64,000 nt of DNA, from assembly GCF_013364275.1 (NCBI RefSeq), contig NZ_CP054932.1, positions 62,001 through 126,000 on the forward strand, in the 5' to 3' direction. Below are positions 8,649 to 16,573 of the stretch, piece after piece (the stretch's first letter is position 1; every line of letters begins with the position of its first letter). The notes under the pieces were generated by a model that did no database searches, was not told the DNA's origin, and saw only the letters and a program-made list of their open reading frames with translations. Position numbers and translations under genes: made by a program. Source of the DNA: Actinomadura sp. NAK00032 (lineage in GTDB: Bacteria; Actinomycetota; Actinomycetes; Streptosporangiales; Streptosporangiaceae).

Positions 8649-9278
8649 CTACATCACCGTCTCCTGATGATTGCCGTTGGGATTGCTCGCGGGCTTGGGT
8701 ACCGACGAGCCGTCGTTGAAGCGAAACCAGGCGTCGGGCGCCTTGACAAGTGCGCCCTTGCGCGCGAGCTGGTCGAGAAGGACCCGCAGGCTCTTCTGGT
8801 TCTCGATCTCCAGGGCCTCGGCGACATCTCGGACCTTCCACCAAGAGGCGGGATCCTGGCCGAGCAGGTTCAGGACTTGGACCCGACGAGGTGGAAGATG
8901 TGCGCCGGCAGGCGTCTCCTTCGAGGACTTCTGCTGGCTGCCGCCCGGCTCGGTCTCGCTGCCCGGCTCGGTCTCGCCGGCTGGCTCACTGCCGTTTGCT
9001 GTTCCTTCATCTCCGACCGGCTGGGCCGACTGCAGGTGATCGTCATCAGGACCCGGATCCTGGCTGGAGCCCGGGTTGGAGGCCAGGGTTGGGGCCCAGG
9101 CGGGTTCGCCACCGAAGACTTGCATCCAGTTCTGCTGAGTCTCCACGAGCCGCTTGACGAACTTGATCTTCTTCTTGATCTCGGCCAGCCGTTGCTCAGT
9201 CTCGGCCTCCTCGGCCTGAAGGTCGATCAGGGCCTGTACTGGGTCGGCTGCCACCGCCTGGAAACCCCACTGGCTCAT
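8649..9278 (-). CDS. Coiled-coil / winged-helix-like hypothetical protein
   Basis: 209 residues, family not recognised. The N-terminal 50 residues are a strongly predicted coiled coil (repeated E/K heptads, e.g. QAEEAETEQRLAEIKKKIKF). A low-complexity acidic Ser/Gly/Pro/Glu linker with a repeated GSETEPG-type motif follows. The C-terminus (about 128-195) resembles a winged helix: VQVLNLLGQDPASWWKVRDV, then an ALEI...LRVLLDQLARKGALV segment. This layout suggests a dimeric DNA-binding accessory protein. It lies between the two integrase-like genes on the same strand, which suggests it belongs to the same element. Confidence 0.6.
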   Translation of the reverse strand: MSQWGFQAVAADPVQALIDLQAEEAETEQRLAEIKKKIKFVKRLVETQQNWMQVFGGEPAWAPTLASNPGSSQDPGPDDDHLQSAQPVGDEGTANGSEPAGETEPGSETEPGGSQQKSSKETPAGAHLPPRRVQVLNLLGQDPASWWKVRDVAEALEIENQKSLRVLLDQLARKGALVKAPDAWFRFNDGSSVPKPASNPNGNHQETVM

Positions 9279-9613
9279 GGGGCAGAAACCTACCGTTTCC
9301 AGTGATCTCCAGGTGGGAAATTCGGCCGAGATGTCCCACAGAAGCGCCGCAAAGTATAACGACGCAGGTCACGGCCTGGTTTGCCTGTGTCGCGCCGTCC
9401 TTCGGATCGATCCTCGCTGTCATCTGGTTACCTCCTCCGCGGTGCGGACATAGCGCCCGAAATTTTCGCGTGTGTCGTCGGCGGGCGACATCTTGGGTCT
9501 GTTTTGTTCCGGGATGGTGCATAATGTGATGAAAGTTCTGTGTGGACGGGTATCCGATACACGCACACCCTTGTCGGCGATGGAGGGAAACTTCTGTCGG
9601 GCCCGTGAGGCTG
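9279..9613 (-). other. Intergenic stretch, likely promoter region of the 8649-9278 gene
   Basis: About 335 bp with no convincing coding frame. It is locally AT-richer (around 9500-9545, TTTTGTTCC...CATAATGTG) than its surroundings. It would hold the promoter of the leftward coiled-coil gene. No repeat or RNA gene was recognised. Confidence 0.4.
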
Positions 9614-10567
9614 TCATGGCACATCTCGCAGCAGGCGGGCCGCTTCCGAGATCTCCACGGCACCGATGTGCGGCATGAGGCGGGACAGTCCGTGCAGGGT
9701 TTCCAGTCCCGCTGCGGCGACGATGACCTTGAGTGGCAGCCCGGCCTCGACCAACGACGCCAGCCAGGTGGCGCGGAGTCTGCTCGTCCTGAGCGCCGGA
9801 GTGCCCGCGGAGGGCTGGGCGCGGGACACGAAGTTGGTGACCAGATTGCCGCCCCGCCTGACGGCACGGGGTCGGAACAGGAAGCAGTCCGCGGTGTCCC
9901 CGCGGGTGGCCAGGCCGGCCAGGATCGACTCCCAGGGGCGCCGGCACACCACCAGACGGGAGCGCCTGCCGCGCACCGCGACCACCGTCGGCTGGTCGTG
10001 TCCGCCGTCGGCCGTTCCGCAGGCGCTCACATCGCCCGCCCGCAATGGGATGATCTCACTGGATCCCAGGCCACACCCGAGCCCGAGACTGATCAGGGCC
10101 GCCAGACCGTCGCGGAGTTCGTCAGTGGGTTGGCCGCACGCCCAGGTCCACAAGGAGACCTGCTCGGCGCGGGTATAGGGACAGGACGCCACGGACCCTG
10201 AGAGGCGCGCCGGGGCGCCCGTGGCGCAAACGCCTCCGAAGAGCGCCTCACGCAACCGCAGCAGCTTCGAGCGGTAGTTTGCCCGGGATGCCTCACCCAG
10301 GTGCGCGCATCCCACCAGGATGAAACGCTCAATGTACTCGCGGGTGAGCCACAAGTCGGCTCTTATCGGCTGCCCCTCGGCGTCGGCGAACAGCGCCAGT
10401 TGGGACAACACCCCCATCAATTCGCCCGCAGAGTAGCGAGTGAACGGCAACGCGGTCGCCACGGCCAGGCGCACTTCACCGGCAACCCGCCGCCAGCCCG
10501 GCGGGTTCTCGGCGGGCGTGTAAGAAGCGACCACGGTCTTCGGTCCGTCGACCTGCTCTGTCACCAT
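9614..10567 (-). CDS. Degenerate tyrosine-recombinase/integrase-like protein (copy 2)
   Basis: 317 residues, ATG start. It aligns with the copy at 6975-8033 over its whole length: ELMGxLSxLAxFxxAE near the N-terminus, then an xxYIERFI segment, LGLGCGLGSSEI (again no catalytic arginine in box I), and RLRATWLASLVEAG in box II, followed by a matching tail. Sequence identity is moderate, so this is an old paralogue and not a recent duplication. No DDE gene follows this copy. It is apparently intact (no stops or shifts), so selection may maintain it. Confidence 0.6.
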   Translation of the reverse strand: MVTEQVDGPKTVVASYTPAENPPGWRRVAGEVRLAVATALPFTRYSAGELMGVLSQLALFADAEGQPIRADLWLTREYIERFILVGCAHLGEASRANYRSKLLRLREALFGGVCATGAPARLSGSVASCPYTRAEQVSLWTWACGQPTDELRDGLAALISLGLGCGLGSSEIIPLRAGDVSACGTADGGHDQPTVVAVRGRRSRLVVCRRPWESILAGLATRGDTADCFLFRPRAVRRGGNLVTNFVSRAQPSAGTPALRTSRLRATWLASLVEAGLPLKVIVAAAGLETLHGLSRLMPHIGAVEISEAARLLRDVP

Positions 10568-11747
10568 CTGCCCCCTTGTCGCTGAGACCCAGGAACCGGC
10601 GATGATCAGCGTTGCCCGACCCGCTGCCTGCTAATCCAATTGCAGGAAGGTATTGCGGGCTCTTTGTCGAACCAGTCGGAGAAGGTTCATTCCGCTACGC
10701 CCTCACTAGGATGGTTCGATGCTTTTGCTGCTTATCGGAGTAATCGGAGGTATGGGTTTATTATTTGTTGACATAAAATGCGCGCGGAGATGCATGGTGT
10801 GTCGCCTTGCGGTGCTGGAGGGAACCCAGGTGCGCGTCGCGGTGCCGAACCCCTTTCGCGCACCTTGCCCACCCACGCGGATTTCGCCGAAGGCGGGACG
10901 GCTGGATGCGTCGTTGCCCCCTGCGCCCAGTAACTCTTGAGTCAGCTCCATCTTCGCGGGGTACGCGGGTGCGGGCAGGCAGGGGCGGGTGCTGCGGGGC
11001 TTCGCTTCCGCGCCGAGAGCGCCTCGGGAACGCAGGCCTCGGCCGTTCGGCTCACGTGCCCGTGATGTCCCACGGTTTCGGCCCGTCGGCCCATGAGCAC
11101 GACACCGTTGTGCCGTGCGGGGAGAGGCTGCATCCCCTCACGTGGCCAGGGGCGAGCCGAGCCGGTACCGGCGGCCGTCGTGGAAGGTACGTCGTTTAAG
11201 GCGTACGCGAGGTCGGGGACGGTGATGGCCGTGGGACTCACGGGGTGTGGCTCACACGCCGGCCGCCACAATGTGACCTGCTCGGAGGCGCGGAAGGTAT
11301 CCTCTCCTGACGCGCCGCTTCCTCGCCCGAGCGCTCCGGGTCAAGAAGAAGCTAGACCCGCTGGTCCACGAGTGTGGGGCGGGTCCGCACCTAGAACATA
11401 GCACGCCTGCCCCGGCGACCTGCGCAGACGACATCGGTCTCCGTCACGTGCCCGCGTGTCCCAGCCCGCCGTGCCAGAGGCCTTCAACCGCAGGCAGTTT
11501 CGCAGTCCCGGTCACCGAGCAACCCGCGAGCACCGCCCGCCAAAGACAGCACCCAGAACAGATCGAGCGCGTCCCGTTCGGTTAGCGCCCAGCCCGGCAT
11601 CAAGTGGGCGGCATGAGTTGAAGCCGGTAGGCCTCGCCGTCCACGGCGACGACCTTGTCGAAGGTCTTCGCGGACTATCACCCTCGGCGGAATAATTTGG
11701 TGTACTCTCGCGTGGAGTTCAGTGATGGATGATATGGAGCTGGTGAT
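10568..11747. other. 1.2-kb stretch without a convincing gene
   Basis: No frame shows the strong third-position GC bias of true genes. A low-GC patch at about 10715-10790 could encode a tiny membrane peptide (ATG at 10719, MLLLLIGVIGGMGLLF...), but its continuation to 10940 looks non-coding. The last 60 bases before 11748 contain GGTGTACTC and a GGAG ribosome-binding site for the XRE-ImmA gene. The rest may be decayed DNA. Confidence 0.4.
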
Positions 11748-12914
11748 GTGGAAGTGGCGGACGAGACACTGACGGCGCAGCCGGGGATGCTCGTGCTGGC
11801 CCGGGAGTCTCGGGGCTTGACGCAGACCGAGGTTGCCAGGGCGATGGCGAGAATCTCGGGCGAGCGGGTGTCGCAGGCGTGGGTGAGCAAGGCCGAGGCG
11901 GGACGGACTCCGCTCAGCGGGCTTCGCCTGGCCTGGTACGCGGCTGCGGTCGGCTACCCGCCACAGGTCTTGTGTGAGGATCCGCAAGTTTCCGGGGTGG
12001 GGATCGGGCTGGTCCACCACCGCAAGAAGGCGGCGTTGGGGGCGACGGCGCTCCGGCGGATTCACGCCGAACTGGCGCTGGCGCGACGCCAGGTCGGGGG
12101 CCTGCTTGCCGAGGTTGGGGGGCCGGTGCGGCAACGCTTCGTACGCATCGGTGTGAGCGCGCTGGACACTCCCATGGATGCAGCGCAGCAGGTACGCGAG
12201 CTTTGGGACGTGCCGTCGGGGCCCGTTGAGGACATGGTCGCCCTGATTGAGCGCGCCGGGGGGCTGGTGCTGATGAGGGATCTGCGTACCGCGGACTTGG
12301 ACGCCGTCAGTCAGTGGGACGGCGACCAGCCGCCACTGGTCCTGGCTAACGCCATGGCGTCTGGCGACCGGCTGCGGTTCAGCCTCGGCCATGAGATCGG
12401 GCATCTGATCATGCATGCCCAGCCCGCAGCCACCGCGCTGCAAGAGCGGGAGGCCGACCAGTTCGCCAGCGAGTTGCTGATGCCGGCCAGCGATATTCGT
12501 GATGAATTGGGCGGTCGACTGGATCTTGACCGGCTGCTGGCGCTCAAACAGCGATGGGGGGTTTCCATGGCCGCGCTGGCCCGCCGTGCCCAAGCCCTTG
12601 CGGTGATCAGTGACTGGCAGTACAGGAACCTGATGATCGAGATGTCCACGCTCGGCTACCGCACCAAGGAGCCGGGCGCTATTCCCAACGAGTCTCCCCG
12701 GACGCTGCATACCCTCGCCCGCCTCTTGGTTGATCAGTATTCGGCGCAGGAGGCTGCGGCTGCTGCCGGACTGCTTCCCGACGAATTCATCACGCTCTAC
12801 CTGCCAGAGGACTCTCCGGTTGCGGACCCGACCCAACCCGCCGGTCATTCTGGCGTTCACGCCTTCGACTCGTCGCTGGCGCAACTCAACTTTGGCACTG
12901 GACGCAAGGCGTGA
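11748..12914 (+). CDS. XRE-HTH / ImmA-IrrE family metallopeptidase
   Basis: 388 residues. The N-terminal Cro/C1-type HTH (about 13-75: ARESRGLTQTEVARAM...SQAWVSKAEAGRTPL) is followed by a zinc metallopeptidase domain of the ImmA/IrrE (COG2856) type. Its H215-E216-I-G-H219 motif and the downstream glutamate in READQFASELLMP (about residue 235) are intact. Such proteins cleave repressors or antitoxins after a stress signal. The GTG start at 11748 has GGAG eight bases upstream. Its stop overlaps the start of the next gene (GTGA), so the peptidase and the TGT-like protein are a translationally coupled pair. Confidence 0.88.
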   Translation: MEVADETLTAQPGMLVLARESRGLTQTEVARAMARISGERVSQAWVSKAEAGRTPLSGLRLAWYAAAVGYPPQVLCEDPQVSGVGIGLVHHRKKAALGATALRRIHAELALARRQVGGLLAEVGGPVRQRFVRIGVSALDTPMDAAQQVRELWDVPSGPVEDMVALIERAGGLVLMRDLRTADLDAVSQWDGDQPPLVLANAMASGDRLRFSLGHEIGHLIMHAQPAATALQEREADQFASELLMPASDIRDELGGRLDLDRLLALKQRWGVSMAALARRAQALAVISDWQYRNLMIEMSTLGYRTKEPGAIPNESPRTLHTLARLLVDQYSAQEAAAAAGLLPDEFITLYLPEDSPVADPTQPAGHSGVHAFDSSLAQLNFGTGRKA

Positions 12915-14191
12915 CGATGAGCGAATACGAGACCTCCCGGAACGGTGTCCCCACGCCCCACCCCTCCGCGCCGGTCACAAGCGGCCTCGAGGACGCGAGG
13001 ACACCCGCCGCTTTTGCGGCGACGGCGCTGGCCGATGCTTCGGCTGGTGCCGGTCTCACCGATCGGGTGTTCCTGCTGGATCGTCCCGCCTTCATCGAGC
13101 AATACCCCCGATACCTCGGCCAAAGCTTTCTGGACCCCAGCCACGGCGGCCTGGTCCTGTGCGGAGACGGGGCGCCGGCGCGGACGCGCGAACTCCGGCT
13201 GGCGGGGTTCACCGGTGCCCTGGTCGAGGACCCCGCGGCGTACGAGAAGCAGGTCGCCACCAAGCAAGCGCCGTTCGACCTTCCCGAGGACGACGGTCTG
13301 TTCAAGATCGAACTCGAGGACGTCCTGCAGGCTCAAATCGAGAGGGGCGCGGACTGGGCAGTGACGCCCAGCCGGTACATCCAGAGCGGTGACTCACCAG
13401 CGCTGAAGGCGCTGGCCGAACAGGCGCGCAAGATCACGTTCAAGAACGTCATCGTCGTGGTTGCGGCGTCGGTCGGATGGCTGAACCGCGACTTCCGCAG
13501 GCAGTTCACCGCTGCATTGCAGTCGGTCGGCCACCCGGTGGCGCTGGCGCTGGGCGGCCAGTACAACCCGCTCCGCAAGATCGCTGACGCGCCCGAACAC
13601 CTGCGAGATCTGCTGCAGGAGGTCCCCGGCGTCGGGCTATGGCGTACCGATCTGGCCGCCTTCGACATGCTCGCCTACGGAGGGTCCTTCGCGGCCATCG
13701 GTGCGGGCGGATCACTGCGGCACCTGGTTCCCGCCGGAGAGAAGCCAGAGTCCTCCAAGCCGTTTCCCCACTACCCCTCCGTACTCGTCCCCGACCTGCT
13801 GCGTTTCAGCACAGCCGACTTCCTCGCCGACGTCTACGCCGACGCCGACCCGCCGCCCTGCGAGTGCCCGGTGTGCGGCGGGATGTTGAAGTTGGAGGCG
13901 TTCTACAGTCTCAAGGCACCGGGCCGAGCCGCAGCGCATGCTCACAATGCCGCGACGTGGACCAAGTGGCTGCCCGAGATGCTGGCCTACCCACGGCTGG
14001 GAGACCGGCAGGCGTGGTGGCGCGGCCGGTGCCAGGATGCCGTGCAGTCCCACGATGAGGAGAACGAGCGCATCGGCCAGCCCGGTCGGCTTAATCCGCC
14101 CAAGGTTGTGGCCAAGTGGGCCAAACTGCCGACCCGAGACCAGCCTGGGAACTTCGGGCAGCGTCGCGCGTCCCACCCGAAGGGTCCCTGA
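12911..14191 (+). CDS. TGT-like (tRNA-guanine transglycosylase superfamily) protein coupled to ImmA/IrrE
   Basis: 426 residues. The middle (about 80-310) reads as an alpha/beta barrel: GADWAVTPSRYIQ, KNVIVVVAASVGW, VALALGGQYNPL, then GSFAAIGAGGSLRHLVP. Next comes C317-E-C319-P-V-C322, exactly the C-x-C-x2-C zinc motif of tRNA-guanine transglycosylases, with AHAHNAATW 21-23 residues later, where TGTs have their zinc His and an HN motif. Members act on tRNA (Tgt) or DNA (DpdA). No queuosine or Dpd biosynthesis genes are nearby, so the substrate is unknown. An alternative start is the ATG at 12917. The assignment rests on motif reading only. Confidence 0.55.
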   Translation: MTMSEYETSRNGVPTPHPSAPVTSGLEDARTPAAFAATALADASAGAGLTDRVFLLDRPAFIEQYPRYLGQSFLDPSHGGLVLCGDGAPARTRELRLAGFTGALVEDPAAYEKQVATKQAPFDLPEDDGLFKIELEDVLQAQIERGADWAVTPSRYIQSGDSPALKALAEQARKITFKNVIVVVAASVGWLNRDFRRQFTAALQSVGHPVALALGGQYNPLRKIADAPEHLRDLLQEVPGVGLWRTDLAAFDMLAYGGSFAAIGAGGSLRHLVPAGEKPESSKPFPHYPSVLVPDLLRFSTADFLADVYADADPPPCECPVCGGMLKLEAFYSLKAPGRAAAHAHNAATWTKWLPEMLAYPRLGDRQAWWRGRCQDAVQSHDEENERIGQPGRLNPPKVVAKWAKLPTRDQPGNFGQRRASHPKGP

Positions 14192-14233
14192 GGTGCAGGC
14201 GGCCGCTGACGACTCGGCCCAGTCTCCTGACGC

Positions 14234-14908
14234 TCAGCGGACCTGCCGGTACACCTCCTCGGGGAACCGCATGCCCGCTACGGTGAGACGCCGTCGCTGG
14301 AAAACCGCTGGAGGAACCAGAACCTGCGGTTCACGGCCTGGCGCATTGATGATCACGCCGATGCCATAGTAGGCCGCATCGAGGCACATCAGTTCGTGAT
14401 CGCGTGGCAGTGTGGGCAGCAGCATCGCTCGTGCACAGAACGGCGCGAACCGCCCGGCTTGCTCCAGTCCCGTCCGCCACCGCCGCGCCGGCACCACCGC
14501 TAGATCGACGCGCAGGGGCGCGACCGCGCGCCGCACGACGAAATCTTCGCCGATCTCGACCGCGCCTGCAGGAAGACTGGCCAGATCGCTGCGCTCGGTC
14601 GGCGTCAGCGCTGACATCGCGACCCGTTCCCCGACAGGAAGGCCCAACAGCGGCCGCAACGCATCCGGTGAGGTGATCGGCCCTAGCCCTGCAGCGCGAC
14701 GCCGCTCGTCTTCCGCGAGCATGGTGTAGGCGACCGTCGCCTGTGCGCCGAGTAGGGACACTCGCGCGGATGAGCCTGCCGGACACGATTCTCTTCGGCC
14801 AAGCCCTGGCATCGCTGCGAGGACGTCGGTCAACGCCTCGACCTGCATCTGATCTGTGTGCGCGCAGGTGGCCATGCCGCCACTGTCTCGCACCCCACCG
14901 CCGGTCAT
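14234..14908 (-). CDS. Hypothetical protein in operon with a winged-helix regulator
   Basis: 224 residues if started at 14908; a start at the internal ATG 11 codons later (MATCAHTDQ...) is also possible. Family not recognised. Codon usage is typical coding and the C-terminal half is rich in beta-type segments (LRVDLAVVPARRW, ELMCLDAAYYGIGVII, PQVLVPPAVFQRRRL). No membrane segment or known catalytic motif is visible. Its ATG directly follows the TAG stop of the upstream winged-helix gene (TAGATG), so the two are co-translated. It is convergent to the TGT-like gene, with 42 bp between the ends. Confidence 0.6.
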   Translation of the reverse strand: MTGGGVRDSGGMATCAHTDQMQVEALTDVLAAMPGLGRRESCPAGSSARVSLLGAQATVAYTMLAEDERRRAAGLGPITSPDALRPLLGLPVGERVAMSALTPTERSDLASLPAGAVEIGEDFVVRRAVAPLRVDLAVVPARRWRTGLEQAGRFAPFCARAMLLPTLPRDHELMCLDAAYYGIGVIINAPGREPQVLVPPAVFQRRRLTVAGMRFPEEVYRQVR

Positions 14909-15268
14909 CTACCCCGCCCCTTCCGCGTCCGACTGGTCGGCTGATTGATCAGCCAGGTGTTCGTGTAGACCGGCGGTCAGTTCCCCCACAGACCGCCACA
15001 TCCGCTCTGCCCCTGACCTGCCGTACCAGCGGCGGCGGTCACCGCTGGCCGCTTCCAGGCGGGTCAGCAGCCCGGCAGAGACCAACTCGCGGACCGTCGA
15101 GTAGTACACCGCAGCCTGAACGCCGTTTTCCGCAGCCAGCAGCCCGAGGTTCACACGGCCATCCGGCGCATGCGCCAGCGCAGCCAGCAATTCCCACCGG
15201 TACCGGTTGCCGAACAGGCATGCGGACAGCGCACGCTCGCGCGCCAGACGCCCACCGACCATCGCCAT
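14909..15268 (-). CDS. Winged-helix (ArsR-like) DNA-binding protein
   Basis: 119 residues. The sequence ACLFGNRYRWELLAALAH, then VNLGLLAAENGVQAAVYY, then TVRELVSAGLLTRLEA and a DRRRWYGR wing, is a winged-helix domain of the ArsR/PadR kind. A short acidic tail follows. No metal-binding cysteine cluster is seen. The ATG at 15268 lies eight bases from a palindrome (15276-15296), which suggests autoregulation. First gene of a two-gene leftward operon with the unknown 14234-14908 protein. Confidence 0.7.
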   Translation of the reverse strand: MAMVGGRLARERALSACLFGNRYRWELLAALAHAPDGRVNLGLLAAENGVQAAVYYSTVRELVSAGLLTRLEAASGDRRRWYGRSGAERMWRSVGELTAGLHEHLADQSADQSDAEGAG

Positions 15269-15275
15269 AGATTAG

Positions 15276-15296
15276 TGATTACCTATTCGTTAATCA
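15276..15296. promoter_or_regulatory. Inverted repeat TGATTA-N9-TAATCA before the winged-helix gene
   Basis: TGATTA (15276-15281) and TAATCA (15291-15296) form an exact inverted repeat with a nine-base spacer. It sits in an AT-rich patch immediately upstream of the 15268 start. GATTA also occurs directly before it (15270-15274), so a second half-site may exist. Likely the operator of the adjacent winged-helix protein. Confidence 0.55.
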
Positions 15297-15715
15297 ATGT
15301 CCTGGCGTCTCTCCAACCCCGTGCCTCGAATCTTCCAAGCGGCACGGTGTGCTCTGAGTTGACTTCAGCGGTCGCTGGGATCTCTTCGGCGTGTGGTCAT
15401 TCGTCCGGGGAGCGCCGGGTTAGAGACCCATTCGATCTCTAGGGGGCTCGGATCTGGCGGAGGAAGGCGCCGTCGCTACGGCGCCGGTCACGGAGCCGCA
15501 GGACGGTGGCGCGTTGTGGTCCAGCAGAGCCAGGCGCAGAGCGTCTCACCGGCGTCACGACGGGCCAGCACGACCCAGTCTGCAGGAGGCGCCGCCGGCG
15601 GCGGAGACGCGGAGGGCGGTGCGGCCTCCGGTGGCGGCGCCGCGCCCCCGCCCGCCGGGCCGGCTGTGAAGGGCGACTCGGACGGAGCGGCTCGCGCGGA
15701 CAGGGAGGGCGAGGC
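15297..15715. other. Junction region before the broken bioA gene
   Basis: About 420 bp. A rightward frame (to a TGA at 15717-15719 that overlaps the bioA GTG as GTGA) is rich in Ala/Gly/Pro and could be the C-terminal end of a gene upstream of bioA. The leftward strand around 15439-15600 also has high third-position GC in two frames, which could be the remnant of a frameshifted gene. Neither was recognised. Confidence 0.35.
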
Positions 15716-15988
15716 GTGATTCCGCTGCAGCTCGGGCGGATGAGCCCGCGGGAGACCGAGCGGATGCTGGCGTTCGACCGGGAGCACATCTGGCACCCGT
15801 ACGCGCCGATGCCCGCGCCGGCGCCCGCGCTGCCGGTCGTGTCGGCGGACGGGGTGCGGCTGACGCTCGCCGACGGCACGGAGCTGATCGACGGGATGTC
15901 GTCGTGGTGGGCGGCCGTGCACGGGTACAACCACCCGAAGCTGAACGCGGCCGTGACCGGGCAGCTCGGCAAGATGGCGCACGTGATG
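15716..15988 (+). pseudogene. bioA: 5' fragment of bioA (7,8-diaminononanoate aminotransferase)
   Basis: Encodes only the first ~90 residues of BioA, the PLP-dependent aminotransferase of biotin synthesis: [14 protein letters not shown], then [18 protein letters not shown] and [16 protein letters not shown]. Intact proteins continue FGGLTHEPA...; here similarity stops sharply at about 15988 and the frame runs on into unrelated sequence to 16090. The PLP lysine region and most of the enzyme are missing. Start is GTG 15716 or ATG 15740. The sharp end marks a deletion or recombination breakpoint inside the island. Confidence 0.85.
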
Positions 15989-16573
15989 ACCTGCAAGCGG
16001 CTGACCGCACAGCGCACCGAGGAACCCCTGCCGGAGCCCCTGCCAACACCAGCCCCCGGCCGTCAGAGCACAGATCGAACTAACCTTTGATCCCTGCCTG
16101 CGCGCTTTCGACGGACGCGCGGCCAGCTGACCGCCGCAAACCTGGCGAAGCATCCGGATGGCGGTGCTTCCCAGACCACCAACGGACACTTCGACGGCGA
16201 CACCGACGCGCTGGCCGCCGTGGCCAGCGCCGACCTCGAGTGGAGGTAACGCCGCGGGCCGTCGCCAACCTGCTGCGCTGGAGCGTTGCGACCCGGCTGA
16301 CCGATCAGATTGAGCCAGGCAGCCCGGGCCGGTTCCTGATTCGGCCCCTTTGCACCTGACCTCGAGTGGAGCTTGCGCGGCGAACCGGCAGCCTGCACTT
16401 CCGAACCCAGATCTCTGCGGTGTGTAATGCCATGCGAATTGCAGAATTAGGACAAAAGGGCAGTAAAGTGCTTGTCGAGGGCCAAGAGGGCGGTAATCGA
16501 TGGCTGTTGCCTTGGGTGCTTCGGTAGGATCGCCGGTTGAGACCTGCACGAGAACGCCCTGGGAGCCGCCCGG
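15989..16573 (+). other. Breakpoint-to-ABC-3C intergenic region with gene debris
   Basis: After the bioA break, one frame from about 16110 to 16249 looks coding (GQLTAANLAKHPDGGASQ... ending ADLEWR, stop TAA) but has no start and was not recognised; it is probably a C-terminal remnant. The motif GACCTCGAGTGGAG occurs twice (about 16233 and 16360). From 16430 the DNA is AT-richer, with GGGCAGTAA and GGGCGGTAA half-repeats and a TAGGAT box near 16526 that could serve the ABC-3C operon. Confidence 0.4.

Noticed and set aside
10719..10940. Small membrane peptide candidate
   Set aside because: Only the first 20 residues look protein-like; codon use beyond is not coding-like.
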